Of a stretch of DNA of 64,000 bases, positions 32,398 to 40,962 are shown one piece after another. Position 1 is the stretch's first letter. Each line of letters begins with the position of its first letter. Source of the DNA: Kribbella soli. GTDB taxonomy: Bacteria; Actinomycetota; Actinomycetes; Propionibacteriales; Kribbellaceae. The stretch is taken from positions 992,001 to 1,056,000 of the forward strand of contig NZ_SJJZ01000001.1 in NCBI RefSeq assembly GCF_004331345.1. The letters are read 5' to 3'. Under the pieces are notes generated by a model. That model saw only the letters and a list, made by a program, of their open reading frames with translations. It did no database searches and had not been told where the DNA came from. The position numbers and the translations under genes are program-made.

Positions 32398-33449
32398 TTG
32401 TTCAGTACCTCCGTGATCGGCATCGACGAGTCGGCAGGGAGATCGAGTGGCGACGGCGCCTTCCCGGACCGGACCAGCTCCGAGCCGAGTGCGGCGACCA
32501 TCGCGCCGTTGTCGGTGCACAGACCGGGCCGCGGCACCCGTACGGCGATACCCGCCGCGGAGGCACGCTCCTCGGCCATCACCCGGAGCCGCGAGTTCGC
32601 CGCGACGCCGCCACCGATCAGCAGGTGCTCGAAGCCGCGGTCCTTGCACGCGTCGATCGCCTTGCGGGTCAGTACGTCGCAGACCGCTTCCTGGAAGGCC
32701 GCCGCGACGTGGTTCACCGGCACGTCCTCGCCGTCGCGCCGTTTCGCCTCGACCCAGCGCGCGACCGCGGTCTTCAACCCGGAGAACGAGAAGTCGAACC
32801 GGTGCCGCTCGAGGTCCCGCTGCGACGTCAGCCCGCGCGGGAACGTCACGTACAGCCGGTCCCCGCCGTCGCGCGCCGCCTTGTCGATCCACGGCCCGCC
32901 CGGGAACGGCAGCCCGAGCACCCGCGCGACCTTGTCGAACGCCTCACCGGCCGCGTCGTCGATGGTGCTGCCCATCGGTACGACGCCGTCGGTGATGTCC
33001 TCGACCGCGAGCAGCGACGAGTGTCCGCCGGACACCAGCATCGCGACGCAGCCCTTCGGCAGATCGCCGTGCTCCAGGGTGTCCACCGCGACGTGCGCCG
33101 CCAGGTGGTTCACGCCGTAGAGCGGCTTGTCCAGCGACAACGCCAAGCCCTTGGCCGCGGCGACACCGACGAGCAGCGCGCCGGCCAGGCCGGGCCCGCT
33201 GGTCACCGCGACCGCGTCCACGTCGGTCGGCTTGATACCGGCCGTCTCGCAGGCCCGCCGGATCGTCGGCACCATCGCCTCGAGGTGCGCGCGACTGGCC
33301 ACCTCGGGAACGACACCGCCGAACCGGGCGTGCTCCTCGACACTGGACGCGATCGCGTCGGCGAGCAGCGTCTGCCCGCGCACGATCCCGACCCCGGTCT
33401 CGTCGCACGACGTCTCGATCCCCAGAATCAAAGGCTCATTCGAAGTCAT
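32394..33449 (-). CDS. tsaD: tRNA N6-adenosine threonylcarbamoyltransferase
   Basis: 351-residue catalytic subunit of the t6A complex, transferring the threonylcarbamoyl group to A37 of ANN-decoding tRNAs. [15 protein letters not shown] at the start, the metal-binding NHLAAHVAV (HxxxH), [10 protein letters not shown] and the [10 protein letters not shown] block are conserved. It follows rimI with an ATGA overlap. TsaB and TsaE, its partners, lie just upstream in the same operon. Confidence 0.97.
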   Translation of the reverse strand: MTSNEPLILGIETSCDETGVGIVRGQTLLADAIASSVEEHARFGGVVPEVASRAHLEAMVPTIRRACETAGIKPTDVDAVAVTSGPGLAGALLVGVAAAKGLALSLDKPLYGVNHLAAHVAVDTLEHGDLPKGCVAMLVSGGHSSLLAVEDITDGVVPMGSTIDDAAGEAFDKVARVLGLPFPGGPWIDKAARDGGDRLYVTFPRGLTSQRDLERHRFDFSFSGLKTAVARWVEAKRRDGEDVPVNHVAAAFQEAVCDVLTRKAIDACKDRGFEHLLIGGGVAANSRLRVMAEERASAAGIAVRVPRPGLCTDNGAMVAALGSELVRSGKAPSPLDLPADSSMPITEVLNK

Positions 33450-33895
33450 ACTGTCTCCCGCCACCGCATGATCACCGCATCCTCGCCGCCGCCGTAGTAC
33501 CCGCTGCGCCGGCTGATCTCCTCGAAGCCGAAGCCCCGGTACAACCCGATCGCCGATTCGTTGCTCGCAGCAACTTCCAGTAACACCGTCCGCCCGGCGC
33601 ACCGGGCCAGCGCCGCCGTCAGCAACTGCCCGCCGATCCCGGTCCGGCGCTCCGCCGGCGTCACCGCGATCCGCAGTACCTCGACCACATCGAGCGCGAC
33701 CTGCGGCAGCAGCAGTACGACGTACCCGACGAGCGCGCCCTCGTCCGCGACCAGGACGACCCGATCCTCGCTCAGCCGGTCGAACTCGTCCGCCCAGGCG
33801 CCTGTGCTCCAGGCAGCCGGGCCGAAGCACAGCTCGTCCAACGCGACCAGCTCGGCCTGGTCGTCCGAACGCGCCGCTCTGATGGCAGGTCTCAC
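33446..33895 (-). CDS. rimI: Ribosomal protein S18-alanine N-acetyltransferase RimI
   Basis: 149-residue GNAT protein. [22 protein letters not shown] is the acetyl-CoA site and [20 protein letters not shown] the C-terminal signature of RimI. The canonical target is the N-terminus of S18; in Actinobacteria wider N-terminal acetylation is known for RimI. GTG start overlapping the tsaB stop, stop overlapping the tsaD start; the position between tsaB and tsaD is the usual one. Confidence 0.93.
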   Translation of the reverse strand: MRPAIRAARSDDQAELVALDELCFGPAAWSTGAWADEFDRLSEDRVVLVADEGALVGYVVLLLPQVALDVVEVLRIAVTPAERRTGIGGQLLTAALARCAGRTVLLEVAASNESAIGLYRGFGFEEISRRSGYYGGGEDAVIMRWRETV

Positions 33896-34551
33896 AGCAC
33901 GCTCTTCGGCCTGCTGGACATGGTCACGTCCGGCCGGCGCAGGTACAGCGGATCCGGCGCGACAACCTCGAGCGTCCCGGTCGCCACACCCGTCGCCAGT
34001 ACGTCGGCCAACGGGTACTCCGGGACCTCGACAGCGGACACGCCCAGTGCCTCGGCGTACAGCACCGCGCCGCGGCCGATCACGGGAAGCCCGGAGAGCA
34101 CGTGGGCGACCTCGGCGGGCTTGTCGACCGCAGGTCCCTCGAGCCGCCGACGGCTGCCGTCCGCGGCCGGACCGTCGTACAGCGCCCAGTAGATCTCCTT
34201 GCGCCGCGCGTCCGTCGCGACCGCGACGGGCAACGTCAGCGTCGACTGCCGCGCGAGGATGTCGAGACTGCAGACGCCGGAGACCTCGATCCCCAGCACC
34301 TCACCCATCGTCCGAGCCGTGACGAGTCCGACCCGCAGTCCGGTGAACGGACCGGGGCCGACACCGACCGCGATCCCGGTCAGGTCGCGCGGCGTGACTC
34401 CCGCCGTTTCCAAGGCCGCTGCGATCGCCGGCGCGAGGAGCTCCCCGTGGCGTAACGCGTCGACGGTCGTCGACGAGGCGACGATCTCGCCGGCCGGCGT
34501 GGCCAACGCGACGGTGACGGCGGCACTCGAGGTGTCGAAGGCGAGCAACAT
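33892..34551 (-). CDS. tsaB: t6A biosynthesis protein TsaB
   Basis: 219-residue paralogue of TsaD that lacks the metal site and scaffolds the t6A complex. [15 protein letters not shown] at the start, [10 protein letters not shown], and the family block [14 protein letters not shown] are present. The ATG lies two bases after the stop of the GNAT-TsaE gene. Normal length. Confidence 0.95.
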   Translation of the reverse strand: MLLAFDTSSAAVTVALATPAGEIVASSTTVDALRHGELLAPAIAAALETAGVTPRDLTGIAVGVGPGPFTGLRVGLVTARTMGEVLGIEVSGVCSLDILARQSTLTLPVAVATDARRKEIYWALYDGPAADGSRRRLEGPAVDKPAEVAHVLSGLPVIGRGAVLYAEALGVSAVEVPEYPLADVLATGVATGTLEVVAPDPLYLRRPDVTMSSRPKSVL

Positions 34552-34552
34552 G

Positions 34553-35479
34553 TCAGTTCTTCTCCAGTACGGACAGCTGAATGCCGGATGCGGCCCACCG
34601 CGGACCCACCGGAGTGATCCGCAGTGACCGCGTCTCGTCGGTGTCGTCGTCGCCTCGGGTCACCACGATGTCCAACCGATCGGGCGCGAGCGCCTCGGCC
34701 AGCCCATGACCCCACTCGACCACCGTGACCGCGTCCTCGAGGCTCGCGTCCAGGTCGAGGTCGTCCAGCTCCGCGAACCCACCGATCCGGTACGCGTCGA
34801 CATGGACGAGTGCGGGACCGCCTGCCAGCGACGGGTGCACCCGCGAGATCACGAACGTCGGCGACGTGATCGCTCCGCGCACCTTCAGCCCGACGCCGAG
34901 CCCTTGCGTGAACGTCGTCTTGCCGGCTCCCAGGTCACCGGACAGCACGAGTACGTCGCCCGCACGCAACTGGCCGGCCAGCTCCTCGCCGATCGCCTGC
35001 ATCTCGTCGGCGGTCGGCACGGTCAACTCGATCGGCATCGCCTTGGCGTAGGTCAGGTTGTGCGCCTGCTGGTCGACGACGGAGTACCCACGCCGCCTCC
35101 AGAACTCCACGGTGTCCGGCAGTTCGACCCGCGCAATGAGGCTCACCCGGCTGAGCCCCCGGCGTACGGCGACCTCCTCGGCGCAACCGACCATCGCCGA
35201 CGCGACGCCGCGGGCCTGGTACCGCGGGTCGACCGACACCCGGCGCAGGTTCAGGACGTCACCGACCTGCTCGAACAGCACCGCCCCGAGCGGTACGCCG
35301 TCGCTCAGCACCAGCAGCCCGCCGTGCTCGGCGATCGCGGCCGCCACCGTCGTCGCGTTCTCGGACAACGCGGTCGACGGCGGGTCGAGCACCCGGCGCG
35401 AGGAGAAGGCATGGTGAATCACATTGACGATGTCGTCGACGTGTTCCTCGGTGGCGTCGACGACGTGCAGGTCTGTCAT
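34553..35479 (-). CDS. tsaE: Fusion of GNAT acetyltransferase and TsaE ATPase
   Basis: 308 residues with two domains. Residues 1-150 form a GNAT acetyltransferase (RRVSVDPRYQARGVASAMVG; FWRRRGYSVVDQQ). Residues 150-308 are TsaE, the ATPase that resets the TsaB-TsaD complex in tRNA t6A synthesis: P-loop GDLGAGKTTF, ITSPTFVISRV, HVDAYRIGG and VVEWGHGLAEAL. Stand-alone TsaE has about 150 residues, so the N-terminal half is additional. The role of the acetyltransferase domain is unknown; it might modify a complex partner. Confidence 0.93.
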   Translation of the reverse strand: MTDLHVVDATEEHVDDIVNVIHHAFSSRRVLDPPSTALSENATTVAAAIAEHGGLLVLSDGVPLGAVLFEQVGDVLNLRRVSVDPRYQARGVASAMVGCAEEVAVRRGLSRVSLIARVELPDTVEFWRRRGYSVVDQQAHNLTYAKAMPIELTVPTADEMQAIGEELAGQLRAGDVLVLSGDLGAGKTTFTQGLGVGLKVRGAITSPTFVISRVHPSLAGGPALVHVDAYRIGGFAELDDLDLDASLEDAVTVVEWGHGLAEALAPDRLDIVVTRGDDDTDETRSLRITPVGPRWAASGIQLSVLEKN

Positions 35480-36594
35480 TGGTGTCCTAGGGATTGTTCG
35501 GCTCGTTCGATCATCCCAAGGAGGGCGGCGGTGAACTCACGGTGGTGCTCGATCAGGCCCAGGTGGCCGCAGTTCTGCACCTCGACCAGCTCGGCGCCGG
35601 GGACCCGCCGGACGATCTCCTCGGCGTGTTCGAACGGCGTCAGGTGGTCCTTGTCGCCGCCGATCACCACACACTCGACCTTCTGCAACGGCTCCAGGGC
35701 GTCGTACTTGTCGTGCAGCGCGAAGATCGGGTAGAAGTCCGCGATCACCTCGATCGGCGTCGCCGCGATCATCTCGTTGACGAACTCGGTGAACGCCGAC
35801 GGCACCTCGGAACCGAACGAGTACTTCCGGGTCAGCAGGTAGCTGATGTCCGTGCCGGCCTTCCGGCTGCGCTCGACCACGTCCGGGATCCGGGCCAGCG
35901 CGGCGACCGTCGGCGTGGCCAGCGCCCGCGCGAGCATGCCGACCTTGCCCGGGAACACGATCGGCACCTGGTCCAGCCCGCCGGCGCTGGTCGAGCACAG
36001 GCCGACGCCGATCACCCGGTCGCCGAACAGCTCGGGATGCTGCTCGGCCAGGGCCATGATCGTCATGCCGCCCATCGAGTGCCCGATCAGGATCACCGGT
36101 CCGGTCGGCGCGAACCGCTCGACGATCCCGTACAGGTCCTGGCCGAGCTGGTCGATGCTGATGTTGGCCTTCGGCGACCGCCCGGAGCGTCCGTGCGAAC
36201 GCTGGTCGTAGAACACCATCGTGCCGATGCCGGCCAGGTCGCGGCGCTCGAAGTGCCACAGGTCCATGTTCAGCCCGTAGCCGTGGGCGAAGATCACCGT
36301 CAGGTCCTCGGGCGGCAGCGGCAGCTTCCGGCCGAGCCTGCGCTTCGGGGGCGGAGCGGGTCGCCGGGACCGCTTCAGTTCGTCCACCTCGACGTACAGC
36401 TCGACCCCGTCGTCGGCGGTGAAGATGTGCGGCGTACCGCGCAGCGACCCGAACGGCTCGGCCTCCAACTGCTTGCGCTGACCCGATCGCCGGCCGATCA
36501 CCTGACGCTCGACCGCGACCCCGGCCGCGGCTCCTGCGGCCAGCACTCCGACCGCGGCCCCGATCAGACCAGCAGTCCGCCCTGCTTTGGACAT
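35476..36594 (-). CDS. Membrane-anchored alpha/beta hydrolase
   Basis: 372 residues. A hydrophobic segment at about residues 8-28 (GLIGAAVGVLAAGAAAGVAV) anchors it. The hydrolase domain has the oxyanion HGYGLN, nucleophile elbow GHSMGG, the acid in GGDKDHLTP and the His in NCGHLGLIEH. Genes of this type between alr and tsaE are common in Actinobacteria, but no substrate is known. Its stop overlaps the start of the GNAT-TsaE gene, so it is part of the t6A operon. Confidence 0.87.
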   Translation of the reverse strand: MSKAGRTAGLIGAAVGVLAAGAAAGVAVERQVIGRRSGQRKQLEAEPFGSLRGTPHIFTADDGVELYVEVDELKRSRRPAPPPKRRLGRKLPLPPEDLTVIFAHGYGLNMDLWHFERRDLAGIGTMVFYDQRSHGRSGRSPKANISIDQLGQDLYGIVERFAPTGPVILIGHSMGGMTIMALAEQHPELFGDRVIGVGLCSTSAGGLDQVPIVFPGKVGMLARALATPTVAALARIPDVVERSRKAGTDISYLLTRKYSFGSEVPSAFTEFVNEMIAATPIEVIADFYPIFALHDKYDALEPLQKVECVVIGGDKDHLTPFEHAEEIVRRVPGAELVEVQNCGHLGLIEHHREFTAALLGMIERAEQSLGHQ

Positions 36595-36600
36595 GCCGAT

Positions 36601-37746
36601 CTACCTTTCGCTGTCGACGTACCTGCGTGGGATCCGGGCGCCCAGGCGAGTGACGATCTCGTAGTTGATGGTCCCGGCCGCGTCGGCCCAGTCGTCCGCG
36701 GTCGGCTCGCCCGCCGTACCCGGGCCGAACAGCACGACCTCGTCGCCCGCCGCGGCCTGGTCGTCGCCGAGGTCGACGACGCACTGGTCCATACAGATCC
36801 GGCCGACGATCGCTCGCCGTACGCCGTACGCCTGGACCGGGCCGCCGTTCGAGGCGTGCCGCGGCAGCCCGTCGCCGTACCCGAGCGGGATCAGGCCGAG
36901 CGTCGACGGCCGCGGCGCGGTCCAGGTCAGCCCGTACGAGACGCCCGCGCCGGCCGGCACCCGCTTCACCATCGCCAGCCGCGCCCTCAGCGTCATCGCC
37001 GGCCGCAACCCGAGCTCGGCCGACGGCAGCGCATGCCCGAACGGCGACAGACCGTACGTCGCGACGCCCGGACGGACCAGGTTGAAATGGGTCTCCGGCA
37101 ACGCCAGCGTGGCGCCGGAGTTCGCGAGATGCTTGAACTCGGCGTCGATACCGAACGACTCGGCCACCTCGATCGCCTCGGTGAAGGTCGCGAGCTGGGA
37201 CTCGTTCGCCGGGCTCTTCGGCTCGTCCGAGGAGGACAGGTGCGACCAGATGCCCTTGATCTCGATCTGCCCGGTCGCCTGCGCGCGGACAGCGGCGCGG
37301 ATCAGCGCCGGCCACTCCTCCGGTACGGCGCCGCCGCGGGACATCCCGGTGTCGATCTTGAGGTGCACCCGCGCCGGGCGGTCCTGCACCCCGGCGACGA
37401 GCTCGTCGATCTCCCAGGGCGCGCCCGCGGACAGGTCGATACCGGCCTCGATCGCGTCGGCCAGCGGCTCGCCGGGGGTGGTCAGCCAGCAGAAGATCGG
37501 CCCGGTGTCACCGGCCGCCCGCAGCGCGAGCGCCTCCTCGAGCACCGCGGCGCCGATCCAGTCCGCACCGGCCTCCCGGGCGGCCCGGGCAACCGGGACC
37601 ATCCCGTGCCCGTATCCGTCGGCCTTGACCACAGCCATCAGCTGCGCGCCCTCAGCGCGGGCACGCAGCGTCGTCACGTTGTGACGGATCGCAGCCAGAT
37701 CGACCACGGCCTCAGCACGGACCGGACGTGACTCAGGAGTAGACAT
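36601..37746 (-). CDS. alr: Alanine racemase
   Basis: PLP-dependent enzyme making D-alanine for peptidoglycan. 381 residues. The PLP lysine is in VVKADGYGHG near residue 41, the catalytic Tyr lies in VSYGLTW, and the RPGVATYG and RICMDQ blocks are present. It heads the block alr-hydrolase-tsaE-tsaB-rimI-tsaD. The usual neighbour nnr is displaced 7 kb upstream by accessory genes. Confidence 0.96.
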   Translation of the reverse strand: MSTPESRPVRAEAVVDLAAIRHNVTTLRARAEGAQLMAVVKADGYGHGMVPVARAAREAGADWIGAAVLEEALALRAAGDTGPIFCWLTTPGEPLADAIEAGIDLSAGAPWEIDELVAGVQDRPARVHLKIDTGMSRGGAVPEEWPALIRAAVRAQATGQIEIKGIWSHLSSSDEPKSPANESQLATFTEAIEVAESFGIDAEFKHLANSGATLALPETHFNLVRPGVATYGLSPFGHALPSAELGLRPAMTLRARLAMVKRVPAGAGVSYGLTWTAPRPSTLGLIPLGYGDGLPRHASNGGPVQAYGVRRAIVGRICMDQCVVDLGDDQAAAGDEVVLFGPGTAGEPTADDWADAAGTINYEIVTRLGARIPRRYVDSER

Positions 37747-37761
37747 GGTCGTTCCAGTGTC

Positions 37762-38403
37762 TCAGGTGGCGTCGATCAGGTCGGCGAGGGCGGTCATGTT
37801 GTGGAAAACCGTGTTCGCATCGGAAAGTTTCGCGGGGTCGGTCATGCCGGCGTACCCGAAGACCTTCATCCCGGCGGCGACCGCGGCGGCGACGCCGAGC
37901 GGGCTGTCCTCGACCACCAGACAGTCGGCCGGTTTCACGCCCAGCGAGGCGGCCGCGTGCAGGAAGAGATCGGGGGCGGGCTTGCCGTGCGCGACGTCCT
38001 CGGCGCTGAAGATCCGGCCCTCGAACCGGTGCAGGAAACCGACCGCGGTCAACGCCGTACGGATCCGTCGATGGGTGCCCGAGGAGGCGAGGCAGTACCT
38101 GATGCCGCGCTCGTCCAGGTGGTCGAGAACGGCCTCGACGCCCTCGATCGCCAGCAGGTGTGCGAAGCCGTCGAACAGCCGCTGGTGGTACCTGTCCTCG
38201 AGATCCGCCGGCAGCGGCCGCCCGAGCTGAGCCTCCGTCTTCTGCCGCATCGACGCCATCGACCCGCCCATGAAGTCCCGCACCGCCTCCTCGAAGGTGT
38301 AGGGCAGCCCGGCCTCCGTGAGCAGCTCGGCCAGAATCGTGTTGGCCAGCCGCTCGGAGTCCACCAGCACGCCGTCGTTGTCGAAGATCACAAGTCCCGT
38401 CAC
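37762..38403 (-). CDS. HAD-superfamily phosphatase or phosphomutase
   Basis: 213-residue HAD hydrolase, subfamily IA. The nucleophile motif is FDNDGVLVDSE, motif II ASSGT, the lysine in HGKPAPD and motif IV VVEDSPLG. Members act on phosphoglycolate, beta-glucose-1-phosphate or other sugar phosphates; the cap domain (MGGSMASMRQKTEAQLG) does not decide between them. GTG start. It ends 15 bases ahead of the alr start and may be co-transcribed with it. Confidence 0.88.
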   Translation of the reverse strand: MTGLVIFDNDGVLVDSERLANTILAELLTEAGLPYTFEEAVRDFMGGSMASMRQKTEAQLGRPLPADLEDRYHQRLFDGFAHLLAIEGVEAVLDHLDERGIRYCLASSGTHRRIRTALTAVGFLHRFEGRIFSAEDVAHGKPAPDLFLHAAASLGVKPADCLVVEDSPLGVAAAVAAGMKVFGYAGMTDPAKLSDANTVFHNMTALADLIDAT

Positions 38404-38470
38404 ACCGAAACCCTAAGCGGCCACCGCATCGAGTGCGGTGGCCGCCGGGGTCTGCGAGAGCGAGCTGAGG

Positions 38471-39724
38471 TCAGGACGTAGTGAGCGAGAAGTCGTCCAG
38501 CCGGAAGGTCGCCGGACCGTTGGTGGAGGAGATCTCCACGCCGTACTCGATCGCGCTGACCTTGTCCGTGCCGGACAGCCAGCCCTTCGAGACCAGCCAG
38601 TCGAAGACCGCCTTCAGGTCGACGGAGCTCACGGCCTTCTGGTCGGTCATCGCGAGCGCGATGTACCTGCTGCCGACGGCGCCGCGCTTCCAGGCGGTGA
38701 ACGTGTGGCCGCCGATGGTCGCGGTCGCCTTGTCGGCCGCGTCACCAGGCGGCAACGAGGCCGGGTACTTGTAGTTCGTCCAGATCATCAGCTCTTCGTT
38801 GCCGAGCCCGTTCAGCCAGATGTCGTAGGACCAGTTGTACTCGCCGGACGACGGGGCGGACTGGGAGTTGGCGTACGTGCTCTTGATGCTGTTGAACGAG
38901 CTGATGGCCTTGTCGGGGAAGTTCTTCTGGGTGTCCGGGTAGGTCTTGACCGATCCCGGGTTGCTCGCCAGTTCCTTCTGGTCCGAGGTGACGTACCAGC
39001 TGTTGAACCCGCAGGCGTGGATGGTCTGCGGCCCGGACTCACCTTCGTTCCACTTGTTGTTGTTGACCAGGTAGCCGCTGGTGTTCCAGGTCCCGAAGGC
39101 GTCCGAGGACGACCACAACGGGCTCTTGCAGGTCCCCGACGCCGGCGGGGTGCTCGTCGTCGTCGAGGTCGACGTCGGCTTGGTCGTCGTCGGTTCCGTG
39201 GTCGGAGGCTTGGTGCTGGTCGTCGTGCTGGTCGGCGTCGGCGACGGCTTCGGGGTGCTCGTCGTCGGCGCACTGGTCGGGGCACTGGTCGGGGCGGTGG
39301 TCGGCGCCGGGGTCGTCGGCTGAGCCGCCACGGCAACGAAGTCGTAGTGGGCGGTGTAGGTCACCTTGGTGCCGGCCTGGTACCGCGCGCCGTCGTAACG
39401 GATCGCGCGCAGCCGGTAACTCTTGTCGGTGGTGCGACGCGGGTCGATCGACAGCATCGCGGGGCCGGAGGCGGTCGCGGTGATCGCGACCGGCTTCTGT
39501 CCGAAGCCGTGCAGGACGGTGCAACCGGAATAGGCATCAAGGACGCAGGTCTCGACGCGTCCAACGTTGGGCAGGGCGGTCACCGTGCTGTCCGCCGCGT
39601 TCGCGGTCGCGACCGGCGAGTCCTTGGACGCGTGTACGACGATCGGTAGGGCTACCAGACCGGCGACAGCGACGAGGGCCGCAGGAAGGATCACGCGACT
39701 CCGGGCAGTTCGGGTGGGGGGCAT
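38471..39724 (-). CDS. Secreted GH12-like glycoside hydrolase with Thr/Pro linker
   Basis: 417 residues. A signal peptide (residues about 1-32) is followed by an unassigned domain of about 100 residues with a Cys pair (ETCVLDAYSGCTV), a Thr/Pro-rich linker of about 65 residues, and a C-terminal domain resembling family 12 endoglucanases. In that domain NEELMIW at about residue 311 fits the GH12 nucleophile motif and EYGVEI at about residue 394 the acid/base region. A secreted cellulase or xyloglucanase is the likely role. The N-terminal domain is not one I recognise. Confidence 0.72.
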   Translation of the reverse strand: MPPTRTARSRVILPAALVAVAGLVALPIVVHASKDSPVATANAADSTVTALPNVGRVETCVLDAYSGCTVLHGFGQKPVAITATASGPAMLSIDPRRTTDKSYRLRAIRYDGARYQAGTKVTYTAHYDFVAVAAQPTTPAPTTAPTSAPTSAPTTSTPKPSPTPTSTTTSTKPPTTEPTTTKPTSTSTTTSTPPASGTCKSPLWSSSDAFGTWNTSGYLVNNNKWNEGESGPQTIHACGFNSWYVTSDQKELASNPGSVKTYPDTQKNFPDKAISSFNSIKSTYANSQSAPSSGEYNWSYDIWLNGLGNEELMIWTNYKYPASLPPGDAADKATATIGGHTFTAWKRGAVGSRYIALAMTDQKAVSSVDLKAVFDWLVSKGWLSGTDKVSAIEYGVEISSTNGPATFRLDDFSLTTS

Positions 39725-39962
39725 GCGAAGAGTTCCTTAGTGTGTTCGACGGGTCGCACTGCGTGCCCCAGAACTACAGCGCGGCCTCAACTGATCGATT
39801 GACTGTCCCCAGAAGGGCCAGTTGGACTGGCCTTGTCGTGACTTGTTCGCTCTCGCTACGGCGGTGACGTTATCGAACCGTGATCAGGGATGCCAACCCC
39901 GGGGCCTGAATTAACGAACCCTTCACCTGCAACGGTAGCAATCCAGGCGGCGTCCTCTGGTA

Positions 39963-40745
39963 GTGAACAAACGGATGATCGTGCTTGCCTCGACCGGACT
40001 ACTGCTGCTGTTGAGCGCGTGCGGAAACGACGTGGGGACCGGGGGCGGGGCGTCGCTGGCCGGGCGGACGTTCTTGTCCACCTCGATCACCGAGAACGGG
40101 AAACCGCGACCGCTCGCGGCGAAGACCAAGGTCCGGCTGCAGTTCACCACCAACGGCCGGATTTCGTGGAACGCCGGCTGCAATTCGTCGGACACCACGG
40201 TGTCGACCTCCGACGGCCGGCTGAGTCTCGGCAAGGAGATCGCGTCGACGGCGATGGGCTGCATGGGACCGCTGCAGGGTCAGGACTCCTGGATCGGCGG
40301 CGTTCTCCTGGCGAAGCCCGCCTGGAAGCTGGACGGCGACAAGCTTGTACTCAGCACCGAGAACACGACGATCTCGCTGCTCGACAAGGAGACCGCGGAG
40401 CCGGATCTCGCTCTCGACGGCACGAAGTGGAACCTGACCACGGTCGTCACCGGCGAGGCCGCGTCGCACCAGGCCGGCTTCGAGAAGGTCTGGCTGACGC
40501 TGAACGGCGAACGCGTCACCGGGTCGACCGGCTGCAACGAGTTCCAGGGCATGGTCGCGCGTGCCACCGGCAAGGTCACCTTCGGCGAACTGGCCACCAC
40601 GCGGCGGGCCTGTGCTGGGGACGCCGCGACGGTGGAATCCCTTGTCCTGAAGGGATTGAAGGGCGACCTGACCTACCAGATCGACGGCTCGACACTGCAA
40701 CTGCGCTCCTCCGACGGCGGACTGGACTTCACCGCGCGACGCTGA
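39963..40745 (+). CDS. Lipoprotein with two META domains
   Basis: 260 residues with lipobox LLSAC, Cys at residue 20. Two tandem META (HslJ-like) domains follow, at about residues 32-140 and 150-258, each with a motif of the TGCN type (GCNSSD and GSTGCNEF). META domains occur in heat-shock or antibiotic-resistance-associated envelope proteins and protease inhibitors; no single function is known. GTG start. It is divergent from the GH12-like gene. Confidence 0.85.
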   Translation: MNKRMIVLASTGLLLLLSACGNDVGTGGGASLAGRTFLSTSITENGKPRPLAAKTKVRLQFTTNGRISWNAGCNSSDTTVSTSDGRLSLGKEIASTAMGCMGPLQGQDSWIGGVLLAKPAWKLDGDKLVLSTENTTISLLDKETAEPDLALDGTKWNLTTVVTGEAASHQAGFEKVWLTLNGERVTGSTGCNEFQGMVARATGKVTFGELATTRRACAGDAATVESLVLKGLKGDLTYQIDGSTLQLRSSDGGLDFTARR

Positions 40746-40779
40746 CGCAAGTGAGTGAGGAGCCCGCGCGCGGCTCTCA

Positions 40780-40962
40780 TTGGAGACGGATCCGTACGGC
40801 CTCATTCCGTTGCTGATGGCAACAGGTGGCGCGACGCCCGAACCCGCCACCACGGACCTGCTGCAACCGGCGTTGGAGCACCCGAGCGAACAGGTCCGCG
40901 AAGCGGCCGACTACGCGATCCGGATGTCGAAGGCCTGGACCTCGTTCTTTGTTGTTTCGTAG
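40780..40962 (+). pseudogene. Probable fragment of a HEAT-repeat-like gene
   Basis: A short frame from a TTG start whose translation (DLLQPALEHPSEQVREAADYAI) looks like a helical HEAT/ARM repeat rather than noise. It has no signal peptide or full domain. Its 3' end runs into the tail of the PIG-L gene on the other strand. I read it as a remnant of a larger gene; a genuine 60-residue protein cannot be excluded. Confidence 0.25.
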
